This document shows, piece by piece, positions 34,340 through 44,265 of a stretch of DNA of 64,000 nt. Origin of the DNA: Oscheius onirici (Eukaryota > Nematoda > Chromadorea > Rhabditida > Rhabditidae); assembly GCA_932521025.1 (NCBI GenBank), contig OW051468.1, forward strand, positions 2,728,064-2,792,063, read 5' to 3'. The notes under the pieces were generated by a model that ran no database searches, was not told where the DNA came from, and was given only the letters and a program-made list of their open reading frames with translations. Made by a program: the position numbers and the translations under genes. Each line of letters begins with the position of its first letter. The first letter of the stretch is position 1.

Positions 34340-35696
34340 AAATTCCGTGGATTCTATCTTGTAATTGAAAATTTAGGGGATTGGGAAAAATACTGCTCAA
34401 TGCTGCCAACGTTGTGTATCTTTGCTATTATAATTCGAGTTAGTAAATTCTAAATATTTTCTCGTGTTACCTTTGGCAAAGTTCCTTCCAGATGAACTTC
34501 TCCTCGTCGATTTCACTCATTTACCCATTTTTCTTGTATTTTCAAGTCCGTAACACGAGGGCATATCAGTAAGTCAGTAAGCCGACAGTCTCAGTTTTCA
34601 GTTTCTAAACGACAGTGTGAACCAAAATGCCTGACTACCTCCTCAGCCTTTTTTACAGTATCGGCAATACCGCTCACTTCCGCTATGATCTTGGTTTGTT
34701 TCTCTACTGCAGCAAGAGAAAGAGGAAAATGACTAGACAAGTTCAACACATCAAAAGCTTGTGTACCATCTTTTCATTTGTTAATCAAGTGTCTATCCCT
34801 GCTCCAAGGCGGCCTCTTTCTCAGACAAATTCTTCTTCCAAAGAATTCGAAAAATAGGGATTAGACGGGCTAAAGGTCAATTCAGGAGAGATCAGGTAAA
34901 ACTCCTCAAATAGCTCTTCTCAAAGACCTTCCTCTAGCCGAGGCTGAGTCATTCACGCTCATAATCCATGCACGGCAAGATATAATTTGTCAGCGTCACA
35001 TTGAGTCAGTCGTCTCCTTTTAGAGGCGGAGAGGGAGTGACTCGTGATCTTTCGACCTTTCCCAGTAGGATTGAAAAATTTACAGTCATCTCGCTTAATC
35101 CGCATCCTGATTTTGTGATATTGCATCTTTTTCTTCGTTTGCCTGTGGGAAACGTTGCTGTATACATTCAACTCTTTCACGGCCTCATACTGCCTCATTT
35201 TGAAGCCAGTTTCTCACATGACTGCGATGTTTAAAAAAAATCTTTCGAACATGGGGAATTGAACTCGATCTGCAGTCAAACCTCTGAACACACATGAGCA
35301 ATGTGCGCAAATCAGGGGGCCAAACTCTAACGGATACTTGAATTACAATAAAAGGAATTTGAGTGAGGCTTGGTTCAAAACTATTTTCATATTTCCATCT
35401 CTCTCTCCTATTCGCTCCCACACCTTTCCCTCCAAAAAATCTATTCTTTAAATGTTGACACTTTCTGGCCTTTTCTGTCCCCGTTTCCATGGTTTTATTT
35501 CTGACTCATGGCCGATTTATCTTCAGCTGTCTCCTCCCGCCTCCTGTTATCTTTTCGTTCACACGGCGCGACGCCCTTTTACGTACTCCGAGACTCCTTA
35601 GTCATTTCCTTGTTTTCCTCACTTCTGTTTTCGATTTCTGGCCTTCCGGAACTATGAATAGTAGATTCCACAATTTTCTCATTATCTCCTTTTCAG
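34340..35696. other. Intergenic with a tRNA-like remnant
   Basis: Minus-strand sequence near 35235-35300 has a B-box-like GAGTTCAATTCCC and shares GAGGTTTGACTG with the 25.7 kb tRNA-like sequence. A short open frame at 34627-34857 is not supported by a family match. Otherwise nothing seen. Confidence 0.4.
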
Positions 35697-37701
35697 ATGA
35701 GCATAACGCGGGAAGAATGCGAGAATGATCTGCGGAGTGGCGGCTTCACACAGCGTGTTGTTGTAAGTGTTAAATTTAAAATGAATAAAATAAAACTTTC
35801 CAGTATCTCGGCTATTTCCCAGTCCCACATCCGGTGCATTTCATGACACCCGACATGAGATCCGTCATTTTGAAGTGAGTTTACAGAGAAATATTGTCAA
35901 ACGAATCTTGTTTAGTCACTGCATAAACTCGTTAGCAGCTCTTTCCCGGAGTGAAGCTCCTCCAGAACCCAATTCCGTCTTATCATTGGTTAGTTTCCAG
36001 AGGTTATCGTGAAAAATATTATCACAGAATCTTGTTTAGTCGAAGAGTTTAGAGTTATCGTGACTTCCGGTCCGATATTGATAAGCGTCCCCCAAGTTCT
36101 TCAGTTTGAGAAGAAATGTCAATTTTCTAGCTCAATCTTACATTTTCCAGTTTTGGCATATAACTTGCAGTAAGCTTTGCAGACCATCGTGAAAATGTTT
36201 TGGACAAAGTGAAATCTTGCTCCATAGTCGTGAACTGCCTTTTTAAGCATAAATTTCAAGAGAACCGAATTTACGCTGTGATAATATCATTTTCAAGTCT
36301 TTCGATGTTTTACAAAGTTGTAGGGGGTGTCAGAGAGGAGATAGAAAGAGACTGAGAGACATCAGATCTCTGGCTGAACCAAAGTCGGAGATCAAATTTT
36401 TGCAAATTTGTTGTGCTTCCGAGCCTGATTCGAATGTATTTTAGCGCTCAAAAATGTGGCATATTTTAGGTCCTTGGAGAGCCGAAACTGCTAAACAAGC
36501 ATGTCGATATCACGATCAGCGCCAAGAACATTTCCGTCGTCCACGATGATGCCAGAGAGAAGGCAAAGAACGGCAATCTGATGCTTCGAGTTCCGATGAA
36601 ATACACTTCGGTCATTGAACGATTAGAGGGAACAGACTATTTCGCCTTCATCGCCAAAAAACTGGACGGCAACAACCGACGGTGTTCCGTCTTCAAGACT
36701 GAAAAACTTGAACTGGTGAGCGGCTGTTTAAATATGGAAGAAAGGCTAAAATCGTTCCAGGCTGACCACATAATGCAAATAATGGAGCACGCGATGAACA
36801 TTTGCAACGAAGAGCAGATGAAGGAGGAAGAGACGGCTTCAGGCAGTACTACGCCCGTAGCAACGACTCCAATTGGACCTCAATCAACAGGCTTCCCGCC
36901 AGTTTTTGCTGGTCCAACGACGCCGGTCGGACCACCGCTGGCTGTTCCCACGCCGACGAGAACACGTGAGTATTCAACCTACTGTCTTTTTCTACCTGTT
37001 TCGGGTCGACTTTGAGCTAAAAATAAAGTAACAAAGATATTCATTTTTAGGACAGACCCCTTTGAACTGCAACCGCATTCGATTAGGACCAAAAGCTCAA
37101 GAGTTGGCACAGTACAGATGGTACCACGGACTGTTATCCAGATCAGAAGCTGTTCAGAGGTTGCAGCGACCCGGAGAGTTTTTAATCAGGTTGGTTTTTT
37201 TTTCCATTTTTATCTGTCTCTCAATCTCTGCCCCTCTATCCCTCATTTCCTTTGTCCCTTTGTCCCTTTGTCCCGCTGTTCCCCTATCCCTCCGCCTCTC
37301 TGTCTGTCTCCACAACACAGACCAAATCCTCCACGAACGCTAAAAGCCGCTTTGAAGATCTCTAGTATCTTATCAGACGCGAATAGTCATGAGAGATACA
37401 GTCACTTGTCTGGAATAACTCAGTTGTTTTCAGAGAAAGCGAGAACCAAAAAGGACAGGTCATCTTGTCAGGAATGAACGACCAGGAACATGAGAAACAT
37501 CTTCTTCTGATTGACCACGAGGGGAAGGTGAGTCTTTCTATATCTTCTGACCTATGGGTAATTGTTCAGGTAAAAACACAGGACCGCGACTTTACGAATA
37601 TTGCCGAGCTAGTCAGTCATTACATGAAGAACGACACAATAATTGTGATGGCCAATGAGAAACAGCTGCGATTACAGTTCCCGGTTGACCGGCCGCACTA
37701 G
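35697..37701 (+). CDS. SHC-type adaptor, PTB plus SH2
   Basis: Phosphotyrosine adaptor linking receptor kinases to downstream signalling. ATG 35697 follows TTTTCAG directly. The PTB domain spans FTQRVVYLGYFPVPHPVHF, HCINSLAALSRSEA, HVDITISAKNISVVHDDA and VFKTEKLELADHIMQIMEHA. A Pro/Thr/Gly-rich linker follows (about 36835-36966), then SH2: YRWYHGLLSRSEAVQRL, GEFLIRESENQKGQVILSG, KHLLLIDHEGKVKTQDRDF and AELVSHYMKNDTIIVM, ending FPVDRPH. PTB-linker-SH2 order and the SH2 sequence are those of SHC. I see no tyrosine in the linker, so the Grb2-binding YxN sites of vertebrate CH1 appear to be missing. Introns of 0.45 kb (about 36000-36470) and 0.24 kb (about 37192-37431) stand out. C. elegans has shc-1 and shc-2; I cannot say which this is. 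Confidence 0.9.
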
Positions 37702-38622
37702 AGCTACTCAGAGACTGGAAGAATATCACCATGACGGATACTCTCAAGCCATATTATTAGCAAATTGAACGACAGATTCATATCATAATCTCAGAAAATT
37801 TATCGCCAAAGAGATTGGCCTCCACACAATGAAATTCTTTCCTCACTAATCTTTCCGGACGATCTGGCATCAGAGCTTCTTCAAGAAGATTATGATCTAT
37901 TTTGAAGTGCTCCCAAGTCTGTGTGTGTCTGAAACTCTAATTGAGGATAAATCAGAGGGATTTGAGTGCAGAATACATTGGGAGTTAGTAGTAACAAGTT
38001 CCGACAAGTTAGTTTTTTGAGATTATGCAATTGTGAGACTTTGCCTCTCGAAGTACCAAATAGAAAGGTTTGCAAGTGGTTGGAAAATACGGAGGTGGAG
38101 GGGATGCGTAGGTAACATTAGCCCTGATAAGGGCGGTGCAATCCTTGTACAAGAAGACGGCAGCATTTTGGTAGGGACAACAAGAAGGACCGACAGAGTT
38201 GTATTAGAACATTTTGTAAACAGGACACTTTCTGGAAGAGCTAAAACTGTACTCGAAAGTACTGGGACTGTTTGGAGAAGATTCTTAGTCCTAGCAACCA
38301 TTAGTTCGGATCTTTTTCTTTGACCAGGACCGAGAGCCAGGTCTTTTCATCTCTGACCCTTATTAGAAGTATTTTAAGCACTTTCTTACCGACTTTTTAA
38401 TATCAGACCAGAGTAGACCTCCAGCTTGTTCACCATTCTTCTCAGTTGAACTTTTGCCACTAAAATAGTACTATTTCCTCTTACTTTGTCTGGCGGAGAG
38501 AGGGAGGCTTGAAACTGGATATCATCTTGGTTATCCTTGTTCGTCAGGGTCTAATCTGAGGGTCCAGAGAAAGAAATTTTCTACAAAGCGCCTGGAAGAT
38601 TTTCTCTGACCCCTTAGATTCG
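37702..38622. other. Intergenic with partial family B repeat
   Basis: Near 37915-38020 there is CTGTGTGTGTCTGAAACTC followed by TAATTGAGGATAAATC, a worn family B copy. No gene supported in the remainder. Confidence 0.5.
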
Positions 38623-39490
38623 ATCAGGCTTGTTGATTTTGCGGCGCAGCGCCGCACTTTTCAGCGCTGGCCACAGGGGCGCGCCGCAGGATTCGGCTGT
38701 ATTTTGGCGGCAATTTCAAAAACTTTGTACATTTCAGTTTTACTGTTTTTTTCTCACGTAAGTTTTTTTTTTTGCTTTTTCGGGGAATTTTTTCTTTTTT
38801 TCTTCTTTTTCTTCTTTTTAAGCTTTCTAAATATCTATTTTCGAAACATAGTTCGTGTTGAACAGCACTCGGGAGTGGTTTATGTCACACTTGACAGACT
38901 CCTCTTGGCTTCTAAGAGTTCAATATCAGGGCGTTTAGCCACCTAACGCAGGTGGTGGATCATAACCGTACGAGGACTGAACCGTGGAAGGGGGAAAAGC
39001 TGATGATGATGAGGATGATCACAGCTCAGAAAGAAAATAGACCTGCTCTTGATTCCGACGACGAAGAAGACGAATAATTACTTTACCAGACGACGAAGTC
39101 GGCTGAGGACGTCGTATCTTGTTTTGTACTGAACAGTAATGAAACTCTTCCCAAATCAATTCTGTCATCAGTTTCTCGAAGGGGGTCCATTGGTAAAAGC
39201 AGTGATATAAAACAATTTTATGTAATGAAAACAGCAAAAACTGCAGGTAGCATTCGATGCAAAATCGAGTGAGATATTTAGAAAACTTAAAAAGAAAAGA
39301 AAGAAAAAAAAGATAAGAAAAAGGAGAAAAAAAGAAAAAGAAAAAATTCCCCGAAAAAGCAAAAAAAAACTTACGTTGAGAGCGTAAAACTGAAATGTAC
39401 AAATTTTTTGAAATTGCCGCCAAAATACAGAGCCGAATCCTGTGGCGCGACGCGGCGCGGCACAGCAAATCAACAAGCCTGGATTCGACC
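38623..39490. mobile_element. Foldback element with ~215-bp inverted arms
   Basis: The left arm (about 38623-38840) reads AGGCTTGTTGATTTTGCGGC ... TTTTGGCGGCAATTTCAAAA ... GCTTTTTCGGGGAATTTTTT and is repeated as reverse complement at about 39267-39488. The middle (~430 bp) has no transposase frame. GATTCGA occurs at both outer edges and may be a target duplication. Confidence 0.85.
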
Positions 39491-39940
39491 CTCAAGAGCT
39501 TGCTTGGCGTTGATTATGGGGGAAAACGTTATTTTATCTTTGTTATCCTTGTTTTCGGAACCATTAGAGCTTGCCTAAAATGAAAGACTTGTTATGATCA
39601 GTAGAAAGGGTAGTCGGTGGGAGAGTTTTGCATAAAGAACTTCCAATAAGAATCAGATGGGAAGATTCCCGTTTCCCTGTCTTGTCAAAGGAAAAAGAGG
39701 TCTTGAATTATAAGGTTTCCAGGCGGAAGAAGACCTCTTCTCCTGGCAGTTCTTGGAAGTACAAAAAATAATTAGGTTCTTTCTTGTTGGGTCTCATGCC
39801 CTGCGCAAGCAAAACGTATAAAAACTGGTGTGAAGAAGATAATTTATTGACTATAAATATTGACTACAATTTATTGACTATAAACTTTTAGCAAGCTAAT
39901 GGTGCAATTTGGGGGAACAAATTTGGAGGAAATATGCAGA
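39491..39940. other. Short intergenic stretch
   Basis: Nothing recognised apart from the likely 3' UTR of the BTB gene. Confidence 0.4.
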
Positions 39941-41050
39941 TTAGAGTCCACAATTCTCGTAAATAATCACAAGATCCTTGGCACTGAATTCAATGACATC
40001 GTCCAGCGATCCGTTCTTGAGAAATTCGATCCATATCTTCCAGGCGCTTTGTGGAAAATTTCTCTAAACCTTTTCTGTGAAAAAGTGCAAAATGGGCAAA
40101 ATAACGTGTTTGTGTGCAACGTCCAGATTGTGCTTTTGAGCGAAAACCCAGCGATTCAGGCAAATTTCACATTCTGTCCAGCAGCAAATATCGTTGGAAA
40201 TGACAGTTTGGAGGTATTCCTTGACCGACGATGTCAAACAGAATCGTTCAGCAGTCTTCAACAGTTCGATACTGTACTTCCAGAAATCTGAAAACATAGG
40301 GCCATTTTCAGTACGCACGTTTGATGGTTTTATAGAAATTTTGTGCGTTTTGCACCTATTTGCTGCTCTTCCAACGAAATCTTTCATCTTTAGCGATAGA
40401 AAAATGATGATTTTGATTGTAAAAAGTAGAAGAAATTAATTGAGTTTCTGTGCGTTTGTGCTCTCGAATGAGTTAGTTTAGTGTGTTTCCATACGATGAG
40501 CACGTGCAGTAGATTACCAAAAGCCTGGAATCACCGAACTTAATGGTCATAGCGTAATACATGGTAGGTAGATGACAAATAATCAAAAACAACGAACTAA
40601 TGAGATGTTGCGACTGCAGGTCTGGACAATCTAGATGACAAATGACTTCGCAGCAGCTGTCCTCTTCGAAATCGGTATCATTCTGAAATACCAATTATGG
40701 AGAAAGAGGAAGCAAACTACGTAGTCTTTCGGATATGACAGAAAATTGGCTTCGTCGCTGACTTTTCCGTGGTAGAAGATCTCGAGAAGACGTCTGAAAG
40801 CGACGGCACAAACATCTTGAATTTTGACGAGGCTCTGATTGGCCTACAATTCTAATATATTGAAGAAAAGACAGTATTTTACCTCTCTGAACTGTCCGTA
40901 GAACATCCTCTTGAAGTACTCGCAACGAGCGCCGAGAATCATTTTGTGAGCAAGGAAATCCTGGTTTTCGACGACGAGCGTGACGTCGGAGAGCTCTGAA
41001 TCACCAAAAGTGATCGGCTCCGTCCCATTCTTGAAGGGAGGATCAGACAT
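39941..41050 (-). CDS. BTB-domain protein
   Basis: Likely substrate adaptor for a cullin-3 ligase or another BTB scaffold. Start at 41050 (MSDPPFKNGTEPITFGDSEL); an upstream in-frame ATG at 41131 is less likely. BTB core: LSDVTLVVENQDFLAHKMIL and CEYFKRMFYGQFRE, then DVCAVAFRRLLEIFYHGKV. A further exon has helical BACK-like sequence (LLKTAERFCLTSSVKEYL, EICLNRWVFAQKHNLD), and a last exon reads SAWKIWIEFLKNGSLDDVIE, ending IIYENCGL at 39941. There are no Kelch or MATH repeats, and the protein is short (about 280 residues). Exact ortholog not recognised. Confidence 0.8.
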
Positions 41051-41537
41051 TTTGGCTAGAACCATTTCAAAACGATTCGTATCCAATTTTTCAGGTAAAG
41101 ACAGACAAAAACCATATAAATAGCTAAACATGGATAGAAAGAAAACAATTTATTGGCAACAAGTTAGGAAGAACGAAACGGAGCAATTAGAGGATTCCAG
41201 ATAGAATAACGTGCAATATCTGCACTTTTCTACTGCCTTCACTGAATTTTCACAATTTCGACTTTTTTCCGGCACAAAAAAAACCAATCGAAATCGAAGA
41301 ATTGAACTGTGAAGTTTTGGGATTCACAAAAAAATGGGGAACGACGAAAAAAGATTTGAATTCGCGGGTGACCGCACGTTCAGTTCCCGTCACAAATTGG
41401 TAAAATCCTGTTTCTTTGCTCGTTCCGTGTCTTCTTCAGAATCCCCCCTTTGGGACAGGGACATATTTTCGTGAAAATCCCCGACTCCATTTCCCGTCTC
41501 CATAGCTACCTTATTATTCTTTACCGTTGCGTTCCAC
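41051..41537. other. Intergenic between divergent BTB and C2HC genes
   Basis: No gene or repeat seen; contains both 5' regions. Confidence 0.4.
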
Positions 41538-42031
41538 ATGGCATTCCAAGCGTGTCCCTTCTGCGAACGGCGCTATTCATCCCATTCACTTCCTCTGCAT
41601 CTTCCTCGCTGTTCCGACAACCCACAGAATCGAGAGCCTCCTAAACCGGTCTCGAAAAAGAAAATACGAGGACGAAATGATAAAAAGATCGAGGACAGGC
41701 CATCGACAAGATCCCTGTCTAGAAACAACTACGGCAAGTCTTCGAAGAATACAGTTTTTATGCCCTTTTCAAATGGAAAATGCGATTTATTTAGCTAGCA
41801 ATGCTCTATGAAGCCGTTGCTCTCAATCTGGGCAACAACTTTTCAGTACGTCCTAAAACATGAAAACAAATTCAGCTGTGACATGGTATAAAACTTATTT
41901 TGCTCATTGTAGCGTCACATCTGTTTATCTGTTTTGTCTGTGGAAATGGCTTCCCCGAAGAAGAGATCTACGAGCATGAAGGCCACTGTTTAAGAGGTTT
42001 GTCACAGTGTTTATCGATCAACTGGCAGTAG
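41538..42031 (+). CDS. Small C2HC zinc-finger protein
   Basis: Exon 1 from ATG 41538 reads MAFQACPFCERRYSSHSLPL then HLPRC, a C-x2-C-x12-H-x3-C finger, followed by a basic segment (PKPVSKKKIRGRNDKK). A second finger of the same type lies near 41930-41997: FICFVCGNGFPEEEIYEHEG then HC. Joining the two in frame requires a donor after TAC-G at 41733, which reads GCAAGT, a typical GC-AG donor; the acceptor is TTGTAG at about 41911. The frame would stop at 42031. If not spliced, the first exon stops at 41798 after 86 residues. Resembles the ZC2HC class; function unknown. Confidence 0.5.
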
Positions 42032-42505
42032 TTTGGCAGCAGACAGCGGAACATCTTCATCCGACGTTCGTAACCAGGGAACCGCATCGAGTTTGGCATC
42101 CCACAGTAGATGGAACTCGCGACGTCTCTCGACAGAACACTCTCGCCTCCGAACAGAGCAGACTTGCTCAGCGGGCTCGATGTCGGTCTTGTGGTCTCGT
42201 AGTTCATTTCTGGGAAGCCGTAGAGCATGTCTGTCAACAGGTTGAGGTACAGATCTTCATCCAACAGCGGGCCTGAAAGATACAGAATCTGGTAGTCATA
42301 TCAATAAAGGTTATACTGTCACTGACTTTCTGTCTTGTCCACTCTAGACATAAAATTCCTTCTTCTCCACTGGTCTGTTGACATCCGCTGCAGCCAGGTC
42401 ATAACTCTGAGTGGCGCAGTATTTCCAATATCCGTAGACGGCCATAACGACCAGAAGAATGACCAACAGAGAAAGAGTGGCTATTAGAAAGCCTAGCTCA
42501 AACAT
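41968..42505 (-). CDS. Small single-pass membrane protein
   Basis: ATG 42505 directly follows an AATTTCAG acceptor. It reads MFELGFLIATLSLLVILLVV, a membrane helix at the very N-terminus, then a cytosolic-like stretch (YGYWKYCATQSYDLAAADV). Unspliced it stops at 42349 after 52 residues. A second open stretch with good coding pattern (42264-41968) reads LLDEDLYLNLLTDMLYGFPE, SKSALFGGESVLSRDVASSI and YERRMKMFRCLLPNYCQLID; joining the two needs a phase-1 donor such as the one after ATQ. The 3' part overlaps the C2HC gene's second exon on the opposite strand. No family recognised. Confidence 0.45.
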
Positions 42506-43204
42506 CTGAAATTGAGCTGGTAGGAAAAAAAAGGAGAAGGTGAAAGAAAAGAGTGCTCGTAACTGGATAGCTTGACCTGTGTGTCTGTTGCCAGACTGAT
42601 TTCGGGTCTCATTAGTGAGCAGAGAGGACTCATACCCAATTGAAGTGGGTATTAATATATGCGGGAAGTTCTAGTTCTGCACTGAATTTCCCAGACGAGG
42701 GACATATGGATGTTGTTAAATCTATTGCCAACATCTGGAGAGCAGAATGAGACAGGAAGACGTCTGACTCGACTCATTAGACTAACAAGCTTGTGAATAG
42801 GCGTCTAGTGCCAAAAAAAGGTCTCCGTAGGGAAATCAGGAACGATGTTTTGAATTGACGGATAACATTCGAAAAAGAAAAAGAAAATTCCTGTTCCGGG
42901 GATCGAAATTGGGTTTTGACGACTGCGCCATGCGGAAAAAATGCGCGGCGCTGAACGACTTTTTGTTGCTGTTCCCAAAGAGATTTTGAACAGCAACAAA
43001 GGCAAAGGGAGAGAAGGAGTGAGAGAGCGAGTAAATGAGGCGCACATGGGCCAGAGGAAGGAGCGGGAGAGGGGCTAATGACGCCAGAGAGAACCGATAT
43101 TTTTGTCAGAGGGCCTCCCTAGAGAGAGAAAGGCCGGACGACGTCCCAGGCTGCCACAACACCATTGAACAGCCAAACAATTATGAGAAGAAGGAGAGAT
43201 TCAA
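42506..43204. other. Intergenic with a tRNA-like remnant
   Basis: Minus strand at 42885-42935 shows GCATGGCGCAGTCGT and TTTCGATCCCC followed by a T-rich run, like a shortened tRNA-derived SINE head. No gene supported. Confidence 0.4.
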
Positions 43205-43620
43205 TTAGGGCTTTTTATTTCCCGGAACTGGTTGAAGAGTTCTTTTTCATGAGGTTACTGGTCAACTTTCTCGCTGGCCAGTTCAAAGGAGAAGGACACA
43301 CCTTCAGAGCGCAGCATCCGAACGAACATGATCTTTTCTAATGACACGGTGGCTTTTCTGGAAATTGAAAGGGATTGAGATGACGACCCACTCCAGAAGT
43401 GCCAACCCGGTCATGCAACCTTTCATTTGCTTTGGGTCTGGAAGATCTGCCTGGAGATAATGGTTTTGAGAGACAGCTCTCTGTCAGGCTCTCACTTTCC
43501 ATTCAGGAGTTTCCAGCCCAGTGCTGATTCCTTTTCCTCCTTTGTCCACAGCTTCACGATGCAGTTTCCTCACCCCTTCCAACTTTTCCTGTTAGAGATA
43601 GAGAGCACCTGAACCAAAAA
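43205..43620 (-). pseudogene. Broken partial copy of GTPBP3/MnmE
   Basis: Positions 43205-43420 match the last exon of GTPBP3 at 44257-44470, including AGGGCTTTTTATTTCCCG against ACTCTTTATTTCCCG, and CTCCAGAAGTGCC against CTCCAGAAGTACC. Positions 43535-43610 match exon 1 at 45875-45925 (TTTGTCCACAG ... CCAACTTTTCCTGTTAGAGA). The GTPase core between them is missing and no frame is open, so this is a truncated duplicate. Confidence 0.65.
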
Positions 43621-43748
43621 AAGCTATCAGATCCCACAAGAAGCTCCCAAGATACCCATTGGCTACCAGACGGAGACTCTCGACTACGATTTGATGCTTT
43701 CCGAGTAGCTGGGAGACGAACAGACTTCGGCCCTCTTCAGGTAAACTT

Positions 43749-44006
43749 TCAATTTGAGTTCGTCAGAATTCCATACGGCTCCGAAAGGGTGAACATGGGC
43801 CTGTCGCGAACTTTGAGACAGTAGGCCACGGGGTATGCGTCCAGATTGGTCAGCGTCAGTTCGGTGACCAGTGACTGGCCAAAGTTGCTCGACTGGAAGA
43901 CGAGCCAGTGCCGAGACGACTGCAGCTCGTTGTCCGGTTGCTCTCCGATCAATTCCGACGTGTCCATGACCAATATCTCGTCTTCTTCTTCCTCCACAGC
44001 GACCAT
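43749..44006 (-). CDS. MSP-domain protein, short or truncated
   Basis: ATG 44006 gives MVAVEEEEDEILVMDTSELI, an acidic leader, then WLVFQSSNFGQSLVTELTL, NLDAYPVAYCLKVRDRP and MFTLSEPYGILTNSN before the stop. This matches the first two thirds of an MSP fold (ltltN...pvafkvk...P..Y.v.P..GiL); the last strands are missing. A further exon was not found. It lies between the GTPBP3 gene and its broken copy. Cytoplasmic MSP-domain proteins in nematodes range from sperm-specific small proteins to VAP-like proteins; the role here is unknown. Confidence 0.5.
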   Translation of the reverse strand: MVAVEEEEDEILVMDTSELIGEQPDNELQSSRHWLVFQSSNFGQSLVTELTLTNLDAYPVAYCLKVRDRPMFTLSEPYGILTNSN

Positions 44007-44265
44007 CTTCTTCAACTATCAGACAATAATAAGTTTATAGTAACTTTACTTTTGAAAACAATTTTCTTTTCGAAAAATCCCTTTGTTTGCAAAAGTCATT
44101 TGAACAATTTGGAAAAGTTGGATATTCTATTTGAAGACTTTATTTTAGTTGAGTTTTTCTCCATCTGTGGTAGCTTTATGTTCCTATGTCTCTAGATGTT
44201 GCAGGCCTTTCTGAAAGAAACTGAACAGCACGGTAGCTAGGAAAAAAAGGAGTTGATTAGACTCT

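Noticed and set aside
34627-34857. 76-residue open frame MPDYLLSLFYSIGN
   Set aside because: Weak coding pattern, no homology recognised and no supporting splice or context evidence.
43749-44015. Full major sperm protein
   Set aside because: The fold is incomplete and the sequence diverges from sperm MSPs; called an MSP-domain fragment instead.
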